From an uncultured Halomonas sp. (GTDB taxonomy: Bacteria > Pseudomonadota > Gammaproteobacteria > Pseudomonadales > Halomonadaceae), in contig NZ_CAMPKE010000016.1 in the NCBI RefSeq assembly GCF_946887195.1, forward strand, positions 32,156 to 96,155: DNA of 64,000 nt. Direction: 5' to 3'. The notes below the pieces were generated by a model. It searched no databases. It saw only the letters and a list, made by a program, of their open reading frames with translations, and was not told the DNA's origin. The position numbers and the translations under genes were made by a program. Every line of letters begins with the position of its first letter. Positions within the stretch are counted from its first letter, which is position 1. Below, piece by piece: positions 35,165 through 44,249 of the stretch.

Positions 35165-35476
35165 ATGACTGCGATTCGTTTCGCCCCAACCGCACTTTTC
35201 AGCGCTCTCGCCGTGACCGTTGTTGTCGCGGGCCTGTCATTCACGGCACCACCGGCCGCCGCGCAGGAAGAGTCGATGGCGCCGGATATCACCGTGCGCG
35301 AGGAGGAGGACCGCACCGTTCGCGAGTACCGCGTCAACGGCCAGCTCTACGCCATCGAGATCCAGCCGGCGGTTGGCCCATCGTATTACCTGGTCGACGA
35401 GAATGGCGACGGCGACTTTCGGCGCAGCGAGAACGCGAACATCGCCATACCCAGTTGGGTACTGATTACCTGGTAG
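35165..35476 (+). CDS. DUF2782 family secreted protein
   Basis: A 103-residue protein with a signal peptide (cleaved near PPAAAQEE, residue 34). The mature part (DITVREEEDRTVREYRVNGQLYAIEIQP, then PSYYLVDENGDGDF and a terminal WVLITW) matches the DUF2782 family, which commonly sits beside polA and thrB in Pseudomonas and Halomonas relatives. Function unknown. GGAGGT lies 4 bases before ATG 35165; a second ATG at 35153 is possible. Confidence 0.8.
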   Translation: MTAIRFAPTALFSALAVTVVVAGLSFTAPPAAAQEESMAPDITVREEEDRTVREYRVNGQLYAIEIQPAVGPSYYLVDENGDGDFRRSENANIAIPSWVLITW

Positions 35477-35794
35477 TCCTGCCCGCCATTGCATTGCCAC
35501 GTTCAGGCCCGGTATCCGCCGGGCCATTCAATGTCGCTTTCCCCCTGCAATCGCCCAGCACTTGCCGCTACAATGGCGCGTTTGGAATTGCTGAATAAAT
35601 CGCCGAACGGAATGAAGCGGGCGTCGCTACGTCGCAAGGAGCCCGGAGCACAGAAAAATTGACATAACATGTAGTTAGGCAATTTTTCGACCGGGCTGGC
35701 GCACCAGCACCGCGTGATCTGCGATTCGTCGGGGACGCCGAGTCCGTGCAGGCAATTATGCAGTGATTCCTTTGGCATTGAGTGCGAGAACAAC
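35477..35794. other. Intergenic stretch with a nested inverted-repeat element
   Basis: This 318-base interval between the DUF2782 gene and thrB holds no convincing gene. Its centre carries a two-layer palindrome (35640-35697) described separately. The rest, including the stretch around 35580-35640, shows no recognisable feature. Confidence 0.5.
35640..35697. repeat. Two-layer inverted repeat, possible mobile-element relic or RNA structure
   Basis: Outer arms AGCCCGG (35640-35646) and CCGGGCT (35691-35697) enclose inner arms GAAAAATTG (35653-35661) and CAATTTTTC (35680-35688). All arms are perfect. The A+T-rich core contrasts with the G+C-rich surroundings. It is not a standard terminator of either flanking gene, although it lies between them. 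Confidence 0.5.
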
Positions 35795-36742
35795 ATGGCT
35801 GTATTCACCCCGCTCAACGACGCTCAAGTCGCGGGCTTTCTCGAGCGCTTCGACGTGGGCCGGCTGGTCTCGTTCGAAGGCGTGACCAGCGGCACCGAGA
35901 ACTCCACCTTTTTCGTGATCACCGAGCGCGAATCGCTGGTGCTGACCCTGTTCGAACAGGGCGAGCACGACGAACTGCCGTTCTTCGTCGATCTGCTCGA
36001 TTACCTGGCCGACCACCGCCTGCCGGTTCCCGGGCCGGTGCACGATCGTCACGGTGTCGCCCTGCAGACGCTCGCCGACAAGCCGGCGCTGCTGTTTCCC
36101 CGGCTGCCCGGCAAGCACCCCAAGGCGCCCAATCTGGCGCAGTGCCGGGCGCTCGGCGATGCGCTCGGCCGCCTGCATTTCGTCTCGCAGCGCTTCGAAG
36201 GTCACCGCCCCAATCCGCGCGATCTGCACTGGCTGCTGGCCAGCCATCATCAGGTGCTGGCCTATCTGACGCCCGGCGACCAAGCCCTGATGATGGATGA
36301 AATCGATACCTATCAAGGCGTGTTCGGCGATGCCGGCGCCCTGCCCCAGGGTGCCATCCATGGCGATCTGTTCCGCGACAACACCCTGTTCGATGGCGAT
36401 ACGCTAGGCGGCATCATCGATTTCTATAATGGCTGCACCGGCGATCTGCTGTTCGATCTGGCCATCGTCGTCAACGACTGGGCCAGCGACGCCGACGGGC
36501 GCTTGAATCGCCAGCGCCACGATGCGCTGATCGAGTCCTACCAGGCACGCCGCCCCTTGACCGACGCCGAGCGCGAACGCTGGCCGACCATGCTGCGCAT
36601 GACCGCGCTGCGTTATTGGCTGTCGCGCCTGCTGGTGGTCTATGTCGACCCGCCGGCACACGAACTGACGCCTCACGACCCCGAGCGGTTTCGCACCATT
36701 CTCGAGGCGCGTATCGCCCACGGAGCCCTGCCCCTGCCCTAA
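35795..36742 (+). CDS. thrB: Homoserine kinase (ThrB, choline-kinase-like type)
   Basis: A 315-residue enzyme that phosphorylates homoserine in threonine synthesis. It belongs to the aminoglycoside/choline-kinase fold form found in pseudomonads and rhizobia, not the GHMP form of E. coli. Visible motifs are SGTENSTFFV (nucleotide loop), the Brenner motif AIHGDLFRDNTLFDGD and the metal-binding GGIIDFYN. Length agrees with the family (about 315). ATG 35795 is where homology begins; the ribosome-binding site is weak. The polA-DUF2782-thrB order supports the call. Confidence 0.93.
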   Translation: MAVFTPLNDAQVAGFLERFDVGRLVSFEGVTSGTENSTFFVITERESLVLTLFEQGEHDELPFFVDLLDYLADHRLPVPGPVHDRHGVALQTLADKPALLFPRLPGKHPKAPNLAQCRALGDALGRLHFVSQRFEGHRPNPRDLHWLLASHHQVLAYLTPGDQALMMDEIDTYQGVFGDAGALPQGAIHGDLFRDNTLFDGDTLGGIIDFYNGCTGDLLFDLAIVVNDWASDADGRLNRQRHDALIESYQARRPLTDAERERWPTMLRMTALRYWLSRLLVVYVDPPAHELTPHDPERFRTILEARIAHGALPLP

Positions 36743-36914
36743 CGTGTGACTTGAAACTGGCCGCTGCGACTACCTCGCTAATATCGCTTGGGATGAGTCA
36801 AGCCCCCCGGCGTCTTGACCATCTGGCCGGGCAAGGGTCGCTGGATTCGCATATGCTGATTGTGCGGCAGGTTACACCACTGCCCGCATAACAATTACAA
36901 GGGAGGAGAACGTC

Positions 36915-38243
36915 ATGGTTTCTTTCCATCGCAGCATAGCCAGTCCTCGCCGTGGAGTACCCAGAATCGCTACGCTGGCAGGCAGTATCGCCATCGCCGG
37001 TTCGACGATATCTTCCGCGCTGGCCCAGGAGGCACCGCCAACCTTCACACTAGGCCAGATCGCCCCGTTCACCGGCTCGGCGGCGGAGTTCGGCGCCTTC
37101 TACGAAGATGCCGTGGCTCTCGCCGTGGAACAGCTCAACACCGCCGCCGAGGAAGTGTTCGGCGGTCCGATCATTACCGAACACATTACCGAGGATACCA
37201 ACACGCTTCCCGCGCCGGGCATCGAGGCGGCACGCAAGCTGGTCGAGGTCGATAACGTGGCGGCGATCGTCGGAGGCTGGTCGAGCGGCGTGACCACCGC
37301 CATCGCCGAGTCGGTCAGTATTCCATCCGGCGTGTTGCAGGTAGCCAATGGTGCGACGTCGCCGCTCATCTCGGTACTGCCATCCGATGAGCAGGCGGAT
37401 CTCATTTTCCGCACCACCTCGCCGGATACCTTGCAGGGCATCGTCGCCGCGCAGTTGGTCAACGGTGAAATTATCGATGACTATCAATTCAAGACCGCCG
37501 CTACGATTTATATCAACAACCCCTACGGGCAGGGCCTGTCCAACTCCTTCACCGAATCCTTCGAATCGCGCGGCGGCGAAGTGCTGGCGCAGATTCCTCA
37601 TCCCGAAGAGGTGCAGCCGACCTACCGCTCCCAGTTGGCGACCGCGCTGGAGCAGAACCCCGAGTTGTTGATGGTGGTCAGCTATCCCGGCCACACCGCG
37701 GTCATCCTCCAGGAAGCCCGCGACTTCTTCGATATGGATAACTGGCAATTCGTGGATGGCAACAAGTCCACGGCGGTACTGGAAGCGGTCGGCGCCGAGA
37801 CGCTCGCCGGCAAGTACGGCACGTCGCCGGGGCAGGATCCCGCGAGCGAAGGCTATGAGAGTTTCGCCAAGGCCTTCGATCAGCAGCGGATTCCGCCATT
37901 CACGGCATCGGCCTATGACGCCGCCATCGCCATTGGGCTCGCCGCCGCCGAGGCGATCGCCAGCGGTGAGAGCCAGCTTACCGGTGACGTGCTGCGCGAT
38001 CACCTGCGCCCGGTTTCCAACCCTCCCGGCAAGGAGATCACCGGCGGTTCCCAAGAGGCGATCACCCAGGCCATGCAGATGATCAAGGATGGCCAGGACA
38101 TCAATTACGCCGGCGCGTCCGGGGCGGTCGATTTCGACGAGCAGGGCGATGTGGTCACACCGATCGAGATTTGGAAATTCACCGCCGATGGCGAAATCGA
38201 GACGGTGGAATACCAGAGCGCCAAGGAGATCCCCGAAAAGTAG
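36915..38243 (+). CDS. Liv-type ABC transporter periplasmic binding protein
   Basis: A 442-residue periplasmic binding protein of the branched-chain amino acid (family 6) type. The signal peptide ends near SSALAQEA (residue 38). The fold markers are IAPFTGSAAEFGAFYEDAVALAVEQLN in parts, VAAIVGGWSSGVTTAIAE and NPYGQGLSNSFTESFE. GGGAGGAG precedes the ATG. It is convergent to, not inside, the operon for the matching permeases and ATPases (38294-42131), and ends in a shared hairpin. The ligand may be an amino acid, amide or urea-like compound. Confidence 0.9.
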   Translation: MVSFHRSIASPRRGVPRIATLAGSIAIAGSTISSALAQEAPPTFTLGQIAPFTGSAAEFGAFYEDAVALAVEQLNTAAEEVFGGPIITEHITEDTNTLPAPGIEAARKLVEVDNVAAIVGGWSSGVTTAIAESVSIPSGVLQVANGATSPLISVLPSDEQADLIFRTTSPDTLQGIVAAQLVNGEIIDDYQFKTAATIYINNPYGQGLSNSFTESFESRGGEVLAQIPHPEEVQPTYRSQLATALEQNPELLMVVSYPGHTAVILQEARDFFDMDNWQFVDGNKSTAVLEAVGAETLAGKYGTSPGQDPASEGYESFAKAFDQQRIPPFTASAYDAAIAIGLAAAEAIASGESQLTGDVLRDHLRPVSNPPGKEITGGSQEAITQAMQMIKDGQDINYAGASGAVDFDEQGDVVTPIEIWKFTADGEIETVEYQSAKEIPEK

Positions 38244-38256
38244 CGGCAAGGATATG

Positions 38257-38294
38257 ACGAGATCGGCCGCCATTTTCGGCGGCCGATCTCGTTT
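38257..38294. terminator. Bidirectional terminator hairpin between binding-protein gene and livM
   Basis: A perfect 15-bp stem (38257-38271 with 38278-38292) and six-base loop sits between two convergent stop codons. The right side continues with a short T run. The right arm reaches the end of the livM-like gene. Confidence 0.75.
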
Positions 38295-39520
38295 CATGTC
38301 TTCGTTCGCGGTGTCTGTCTCGGCAGCTCTTTTGGTAAAAACTGTGAAACGGTTTTCTGCTCCTTGAGCAGCCCCTTGGGCCGATAAAGCACGATCAACT
38401 CCAGCAGTATCGCCACCAGCATCCAGCGCAGGTAGGGGCTACGCGAGGCGAAGTCTTCCGAGATTAGGCTGAGCAGCGGTGTGATCGCATCGGCGAGAAA
38501 AGCCGTGCCGCTCCACACGCCCCAGATGATGAACGCGCCGAGAATGGCGCCGCGATTGTTGCCGCTGCCGCCGAGCATCAGCATCACCCAGACCAGGAAC
38601 GTCGCGAACAGCGGCCGGAAGTGGCTGTAGGAGATCGAGATGACATAGGGGCCATACAGCGCCCCGGCGATGCCCATGATCACGCCACCCACCACGAACG
38701 ACTGAATACGCAGCGAGGCCACGTTCTTGCCGTTCATGGCCGCGGAGGACTCCTCCTCGCGCACGGCGCGCAGCGCCCGCCCCCAGGGCGAGCGCGAGAT
38801 CCGCTCCAGCGCCACGTAGATGATCGCGACGAACAGCGCGACGATGACCAGATAAGGGAAAATATAGTCGCGCTGCGCCAACGGCGTCAGCCAGGTGGCC
38901 AGCGAGTCGGGCAGCCAGGCGCAAGTGGGATCTTCCACCAGGCAGGCCAGCGGCCTGGGAATACCGCGCAGCGGCTGTGGGCCATTGGCCAGCCAGCGCT
39001 CGTTCTGAAAGGCCAGGCGAATGACCTCGGCGATACCCAGGGTGGCGATGGCGAGATAATCCTCGCGCAGCTTGAGTACCGGAATGGCGATCAGGAAGGC
39101 GACCAGACCAGCCACGATCGCCGCCGCCAGCACGCCGACGAGAAACGGCATCTCCAGACCGAAGGCCTGCTTGGCGTAACTGGCCAGCACGCCGGTCGGC
39201 ATCGACATGGTAATCAGCGCCGACGTAAAGGCGCCGATCGCGAAGAAGCCGGCGATGCCGAAATTCAGGTGCCCGGTCAGCCCCCATTGGCTGTTCAGGC
39301 CCAGGCTCAGGATGGCGTAGATGCCCGCCATGATCGAAAACGATACCAGATACGCCAGGATGCCCGTGGGCAACCAGTAAACCAGCAGCGCGCCCACGAT
39401 GAAGCCGCAAACGGCGGCCGCGGGTATGCGTAGCGGCCACGGCAGGCGAATCAGGCGCAGGCCGATCAGCATGAGTGGAATGGCGACGAAGACCGCTTTT
39501 ACCCACTGTTCCTGTGTCAC
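38294..39520 (-). CDS. livM: Liv-type ABC transporter permease (LivM-like)
   Basis: A 408-residue inner-membrane permease, about ten helices, with the LivM signatures SLGLNSQWGLTGHLNFGIAGFFAIGAFTSAL in parts, and the ATPase-contact loop SRSPWGRALRAVREEESSAAMNGKNV. It begins with GTG at 39520, three bases after the stop of the LivH-like gene. The long internal loop with LACLVEDPTCAW is unusual for the family and may be periplasmic. Last gene of the operon. Confidence 0.9.
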   Translation of the reverse strand: MTQEQWVKAVFVAIPLMLIGLRLIRLPWPLRIPAAAVCGFIVGALLVYWLPTGILAYLVSFSIMAGIYAILSLGLNSQWGLTGHLNFGIAGFFAIGAFTSALITMSMPTGVLASYAKQAFGLEMPFLVGVLAAAIVAGLVAFLIAIPVLKLREDYLAIATLGIAEVIRLAFQNERWLANGPQPLRGIPRPLACLVEDPTCAWLPDSLATWLTPLAQRDYIFPYLVIVALFVAIIYVALERISRSPWGRALRAVREEESSAAMNGKNVASLRIQSFVVGGVIMGIAGALYGPYVISISYSHFRPLFATFLVWVMLMLGGSGNNRGAILGAFIIWGVWSGTAFLADAITPLLSLISEDFASRSPYLRWMLVAILLELIVLYRPKGLLKEQKTVSQFLPKELPRQTPRTKT

Positions 39521-39523
39521 GCG

Positions 39524-40588
39524 CTACCCTCCGGGCTTTCCGAACAGCCCTTGCGGGCGGAGTATCAGCATCACGATCATCAGGATGAAGGCGACCGCCG
39601 GGCCGTAGGCCGGGTTCAGGAACGCCGCCGACATCTGCGTGACGATGCCGATGATCATGGCCCCGGCCAGCGCCCCGAGCGGACTACCGATGCCGCCCAT
39701 GATGGTGCCGGCGAACATCGGCAGCAGCAGCCAGAAGCCCATTTCCGGGCGTAGCTGCGAGGTCAACCCGTACATCGCGCCACCCGCGGCGGCCAGCGCG
39801 CCGCTGAGCACCCAAGTCCAGGCGATCACGCGTTCGGTATCGATGCCGCGCACCTGGGCCAGTTGCGGGTTGTCCGCCGTGGCGCGCATCGCCTTGCCCA
39901 TGCGGGTTCTTGTCAGCAGCAGGTACACCAGCAGCACCAGCATCAGCGCCAGCCCGAGGATGAACAGCTGATCGGCCTGCACGCGAATATTGAAAGGCAG
40001 GCTCAGGGCCGGATTGGGCCGACCCTGATAGAAGAAGTGGAAATCCGGCCCCCAGATCATGTAAATGCCGCTACGCAGGAAAAACGCCATGCCCAGCGAG
40101 GCCATCGCGAACAGTACCAGTGCGGCGTTCTGCTTCCTGAGCCGGCGATAGATCACCCGGTCCACCGCCAGCGCCACCAGCCCGACCACCGGCATGGCGA
40201 CGACCAGTGCGGCGAGAAACTCCCAACCGAAGGAGAAAGGCCCCAAGCGTGGCCCTTCGGGTAACATCGCCATGACCGCATAGGCGGTGTAGGCGCCGAT
40301 GGCGACGAGCGCGCCGTGCGAGAAATTGGGAAACTTCAGTACCCCGTAAACCAGCGTCAGGCCGATACTGCCCAGCGCCAGCACCCCGCCGAGCATCACG
40401 CCCCACACCGCCAGGGTCAGCAACTGCTGGGTGGCGATCGGCTGGGCACCGCCTAATAGCCACATCGCGAAAAAGATCGCCGCCACCAGCACGATGATGC
40501 CGACCCGGCTATGCACGATAGCGGTAATGCGCTTGCCGGCACTTCGGCTTGGCGCCTCGGCCTCGGTTTCGGCTCCGGAATCGCTCAT
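39524..40588 (-). CDS. livH: Liv-type ABC transporter permease (LivH-like)
   Basis: A 354-residue permease with the LivH core GGVLALGSIGLTLVYGVLKFPNFSHGALVAIGAYTAY in parts, coupling loop TRTRMGKAMRATADNPQLAQVRGIDTERV, and GGIGSPLGALAGAMIIG. An N-terminal extension of about 20 polar residues precedes the first helix. It lies three bases after the LivF-like gene and three bases before the LivM-like gene. Confidence 0.9.
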   Translation of the reverse strand: MSDSGAETEAEAPSRSAGKRITAIVHSRVGIIVLVAAIFFAMWLLGGAQPIATQQLLTLAVWGVMLGGVLALGSIGLTLVYGVLKFPNFSHGALVAIGAYTAYAVMAMLPEGPRLGPFSFGWEFLAALVVAMPVVGLVALAVDRVIYRRLRKQNAALVLFAMASLGMAFFLRSGIYMIWGPDFHFFYQGRPNPALSLPFNIRVQADQLFILGLALMLVLLVYLLLTRTRMGKAMRATADNPQLAQVRGIDTERVIAWTWVLSGALAAAGGAMYGLTSQLRPEMGFWLLLPMFAGTIMGGIGSPLGALAGAMIIGIVTQMSAAFLNPAYGPAVAFILMIVMLILRPQGLFGKPGG

Positions 40589-40591
40589 CGG

Positions 40592-41299
40592 CTAGCCCCC
40601 CAGGTATAGTCGGCCAACGTCGGGATCGGCGAGCAGCGACTTCGCCGCGCCCTCGAAGCGGTTTTCGCCATTGGCCAACACGTAGCCTCGGTGCGCCATG
40701 CGCAGCGATTCCTGCGCGTTCTGCTCGACCATCAGCACGGCGACCCCCGTTTCGTTGATCGTGACGATGCGCTCGAAAATCATCTCCACCAGCTTCGGCG
40801 ACAACCCCGCGGAGGGCTCATCGAGCAGAATCAGCACCGGGTCGAGCATCAGCGCGCTGCCCATCGCCACCATCTGGCGCTGGCCACCGGACATCGTGCC
40901 GGCTTTCTGTCGCCGGCGCTCCTTGAGCACCGGAAACAGCTCGTAAACCCGCTCCTTGGCGACGCCGATGTCCCGTTTCCCCAGCGTATAGCCGCCCAGT
41001 TCCAGGTTCTCCTCCACCGACAGCGTGGTGAAGACATTCGCTACCTGCGGCACGTAACACATGCGCTGAGCGACGATCCGGTGCGGCGAGTACTGGGAGA
41101 TGTCCTGCTCGTTGAGAGTAATGGTGCCTTTCCAGGGGTGCAGCAGCCCGAACACGGCTTTCATCAGCGTGGATTTGCCGGCGCCGTTGGGTCCGATGAT
41201 CGAGACGATCTCGCCCTGATTCACCGCGATGGAGACATCGGTCAGGACCTCCATGTCGCCATAACCGGTGGTGATGCTATCGACGTTCAGCAGCGGCAT
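40592..41299 (-). CDS. livF: Liv-type ABC transporter ATPase (LivF-like)
   Basis: A 235-residue ABC ATPase with Walker A GPNGAGKSTLM, signature MSGGQRQM, Walker B LILLDEPSAGLSP and the LivF-typical Q-loop region CYVPQVANVFTTLSVEENLELG in parts. The ATG at 41299 is chosen as the start of homology and overlaps the LivG-like gene by 23 bases. It pairs with LivG to energise transport. Confidence 0.92.
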   Translation of the reverse strand: MPLLNVDSITTGYGDMEVLTDVSIAVNQGEIVSIIGPNGAGKSTLMKAVFGLLHPWKGTITLNEQDISQYSPHRIVAQRMCYVPQVANVFTTLSVEENLELGGYTLGKRDIGVAKERVYELFPVLKERRRQKAGTMSGGQRQMVAMGSALMLDPVLILLDEPSAGLSPKLVEMIFERIVTINETGVAVLMVEQNAQESLRMAHRGYVLANGENRFEGAAKSLLADPDVGRLYLGG

Positions 41300-42131
41300 A
41301 CTGACCACCCAGGTAGGCTTCGAGAACACGCGGATCGCTGCGCACGGCATCGGGCGGGCCTTCCATCAGCTTGCGGCCCTCGCTCATCACGATGACCGGG
41401 TTGCACAACGACATGACCATATCCATGTCGTGTTCGATCAGCAGGAAGGTGATGCCGCGCTCGCGGCACAGGGTTTGAATATTCTCGTTGAGCCGCTTCA
41501 TCAGCGTGCGATTGACCCCCGCGCCGGGCTCGTCCAGCAGCACCAGATCGGGATCGGCCATCAGCGTGCGCGCTAGCTCCAGCAGTTTCTTCTGGCCGCC
41601 CGAGAGATTGGCGGCGTACTCCTGCTCGAGGTGCGAAAGGCTGACGAATTCCAATACTTCGAGCGCCTTGTCGCGATTCTGCTTTTCCTGACGTCTGACC
41701 TGGCCGGGGCGCAGCCAGGCATTCCAGAACCGTTCGCCGATCTGACCGGGCGGCACCAGCATCAGGTTTTCCAGCACCGAGAGGCCCTTGTGCTCGCGGG
41801 GAATCTGGAAGGTTCGGCAGAGTTGCTTGCTGAATATCTCGTGTGGGCCGAGGGAGGTGATGTTTTCACCCTTGAAGACGACCTGCCCGGAGTCGGGACG
41901 ATGAAACCCGGTAATGGCGCCGAACAGTGTCGTCTTGCCCGCTCCATTGGGGCCGATCAGCCCGGTGATGGTGCCTTTGCGAACATCCAGCGTGCAGCGA
42001 TCGATGGCCTGCAGACCGCCGAAGCGCTTGCTCAGATTGCGTACGCTGAGCAGTGCGCCATCGCCTGGCGCCGGCTTCGATTCATCGCTGCTATGGGATT
42101 GTCGTGATGGTGTTTTTTGTCGTTGTGTCAT
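41277..42131 (-). CDS. livG: Liv-type ABC transporter ATPase (LivG-like)
   Basis: A 284-residue ABC ATPase. After a polar N-terminal tail of about 30 residues come Walker A GPNGAGKTTLFGA, Q-loop QIPREHKGLSVLENLML, signature LSGGQKKLLELAR, Walker B VLLDEPGAGVN and switch LLIEHDMD. First gene of the four-gene transport operon. The DNA upstream (42132-42338) separates it from divergent speA. Confidence 0.92.
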   Translation of the reverse strand: MTQRQKTPSRQSHSSDESKPAPGDGALLSVRNLSKRFGGLQAIDRCTLDVRKGTITGLIGPNGAGKTTLFGAITGFHRPDSGQVVFKGENITSLGPHEIFSKQLCRTFQIPREHKGLSVLENLMLVPPGQIGERFWNAWLRPGQVRRQEKQNRDKALEVLEFVSLSHLEQEYAANLSGGQKKLLELARTLMADPDLVLLDEPGAGVNRTLMKRLNENIQTLCRERGITFLLIEHDMDMVMSLCNPVIVMSEGRKLMEGPPDAVRSDPRVLEAYLGGQYAAAERR

Positions 42132-42338
42132 TCATCACTCACTATCGATACGTTACCTGCTACATGAGAGCCTAGTTCAAGAACGCGACGCTCACTAGCT
42201 CGCCTGCGATTGCCAAGGCTTTCCAAGGTCTCTAGGCAACCACAAATCCCGGCGGCATAATGCCGTGCCGCGACGGTTTCCCGCCCAGGGCAATTCAACC
42301 GACGACAGCCAAGGCCACAGGACAATCAGGAGAGCGCC

Positions 42339-44240
42339 ATGACTTCACCCGCCGCCAAGGCGCGCCGCACCTACAATATCGATCAGTGGGGCAGCGGCTA
42401 CTTCGATGTCGATGACCGGGGCCATGCCGTAGTCAGGCCCTTGGGCAGCGAGATCGACGGCCCGGCGCTGCCGCTGGATGCGCTGGTCGATCGGCTGCGC
42501 GAGGCCGGCCTGCGCCTGCCGGTGCTGGTGCGTTTCACCGATATTCTGCATGACCGGGTCGAGCAGCTCTGCGCGGCCTTCGATGCCGCAATGCATGAAG
42601 AGGCCTACCGTGGCGGCTACACCGCCGTCTATCCGATCAAGGTCAATCAGCAGCGCCGCGTGGTCGAGGAGATCCTCGCTACCCAGGAGCGTGGCCATGG
42701 GCGAGTCGGCCTGGAAGCCGGTAGCAAGCCCGAACTGCTGGCGGTGCTGGCGCTATCCGGCGACGGGCCATCGCTGATCGTCTGCAATGGCTACAAGGAT
42801 CGCGAATACGTGCGCCTGGCGCTGATGGGCGAAAAACTCGGCCATAAGGTTTATCTGGTAATCGAGAAGTACTCCGAACTGACGCTGATTCTGGAGGAGG
42901 CCGAAAGCCTCGGCGTGCGTCCACGCATCGGCCTGCGTGCGCGGCTGGCCTCGGTAGGCAAGGGCAAGTGGCAGGACTCCGGCGGCGAAAAATCCAAGTT
43001 CGGCCTGACCGCGACGCAAATTCTCGGCGTGGTCGAGCGCCTGCGCGAAGCCGGTGCGCTCGATAGCCTGCAACTGGTGCATTTCCACCTCGGCTCGCAG
43101 ATCGCCAATATTCGCGATATCCAACGCGGCCTGCGCGAATGCGCGCGCTTCTATCAGAGCCTGCGCTCGCTCGGTGCGCCGGTGGATACCGTCGATGTCG
43201 GCGGCGGGCTGGGAATCGATTACGAGGGCACTCGCTCGCGCAGCTTCTGCTCGATCAACTACTCGATGCGCGAGTACGCCAGCAATGTGGTGTGGGCCTT
43301 CCGCCAGGCCTGCGAAGCGGAAGACGTGCCGCATCCGCATCTGATCTCCGAATCCGGGCGCGCGCTGACCGCCCATCATGCGGTGCTGATTACCAACGTG
43401 ATCGGCGAGGAGCGCATCGACGAGCGACCACCGATTCGCGCCGTCGAGGGCGACCCGCAGGTCGACGAGTTGTGGAGCGTTTTCGAACGGCTGGCGACGA
43501 TGACCGAGCCGCGCGGCCAGGTCGAGGCCTATCACGATCTGATCCAGGCGATCGGCGAACTGCAGGAGCGCTTCGTGATGGGGTTGGCCGCCATCGAGGC
43601 GCGCGCCGAGGGCGAAGCGGTCTATTTCGCCGCCTGCCAGCGCCTGCGCGCCAAGCTCGACAGCCGCAATCGTGCGCATCGCGAGATCGTCGATGAATTG
43701 GCCGAGAAGCTCGCCGACAAGCTGTTCGTCAACTTCTCGTTGTTCCAATCGGTCCCCGATGTGTGGGGCATCAAACAGATATTTCCGGTATTGCCATTGA
43801 GCGGGCTGGATCGCGAGCCGACCCGGCGTGGCGTCATTCAGGACATCACCTGCGATTCCGATGGGCGCATCGATAGCTACGTCGATGGCCAGGGACTGGA
43901 ATCGACCCTGCCGCTACCCGAGTGGGACGACGACGGCGACAAGCTGCTGGGGATGTTCCTGGTCGGCGCCTACCAGGAGATTCTCGGCGATCTGCACAAC
44001 CTGTTCGGCGATACCGACTCGGTGGACGCCGCGCTCGATAGCGACGGCGGCTGGCGGCTATCGAATGCCATTCATGGCGATAGCGTGACCGATGTGCTGC
44101 GCTACGTGAACTTCGATGCCGAGGTACTGCGCAGTCGCCTCAAGGCGCAGCTCGATGGCAGTGGCCTGGACCGTGATGAACGCGACACGTTCATGGCCGA
44201 TCTGACGGCCGGCCTGGAGGGATATACCTACCTGGAGTAG
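42339..44240 (+). CDS. speA: Biosynthetic arginine decarboxylase
   Basis: A 633-residue PLP enzyme (alanine-racemase-like barrel) that converts arginine to agmatine for polyamine synthesis. The PLP lysine lies in AVYPIKVNQQR (near residue 98). The glycine-rich phosphate-binding loop is in VDVGGGLGIDYEG, and the C-terminal barrel has the conserved ITCDSDGRIDSYV. AGGAGAG precedes the ATG. Length equals SpeA. Agmatine-using genes are not in this window. Confidence 0.96.
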   Translation: MTSPAAKARRTYNIDQWGSGYFDVDDRGHAVVRPLGSEIDGPALPLDALVDRLREAGLRLPVLVRFTDILHDRVEQLCAAFDAAMHEEAYRGGYTAVYPIKVNQQRRVVEEILATQERGHGRVGLEAGSKPELLAVLALSGDGPSLIVCNGYKDREYVRLALMGEKLGHKVYLVIEKYSELTLILEEAESLGVRPRIGLRARLASVGKGKWQDSGGEKSKFGLTATQILGVVERLREAGALDSLQLVHFHLGSQIANIRDIQRGLRECARFYQSLRSLGAPVDTVDVGGGLGIDYEGTRSRSFCSINYSMREYASNVVWAFRQACEAEDVPHPHLISESGRALTAHHAVLITNVIGEERIDERPPIRAVEGDPQVDELWSVFERLATMTEPRGQVEAYHDLIQAIGELQERFVMGLAAIEARAEGEAVYFAACQRLRAKLDSRNRAHREIVDELAEKLADKLFVNFSLFQSVPDVWGIKQIFPVLPLSGLDREPTRRGVIQDITCDSDGRIDSYVDGQGLESTLPLPEWDDDGDKLLGMFLVGAYQEILGDLHNLFGDTDSVDAALDSDGGWRLSNAIHGDSVTDVLRYVNFDAEVLRSRLKAQLDGSGLDRDERDTFMADLTAGLEGYTYLE

Positions 44241-44249
44241 ACGCTAGCT

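Noticed and set aside
37050..38297. A 415-codon minus-strand frame opposite the Liv-type binding protein
   Set aside because: Complement of the plus-strand gene, with no recognisable fold.
42753..43748. A 331-codon minus-strand frame inside speA
   Set aside because: Shadow of the speA codons; no domain and no ribosome-binding site.
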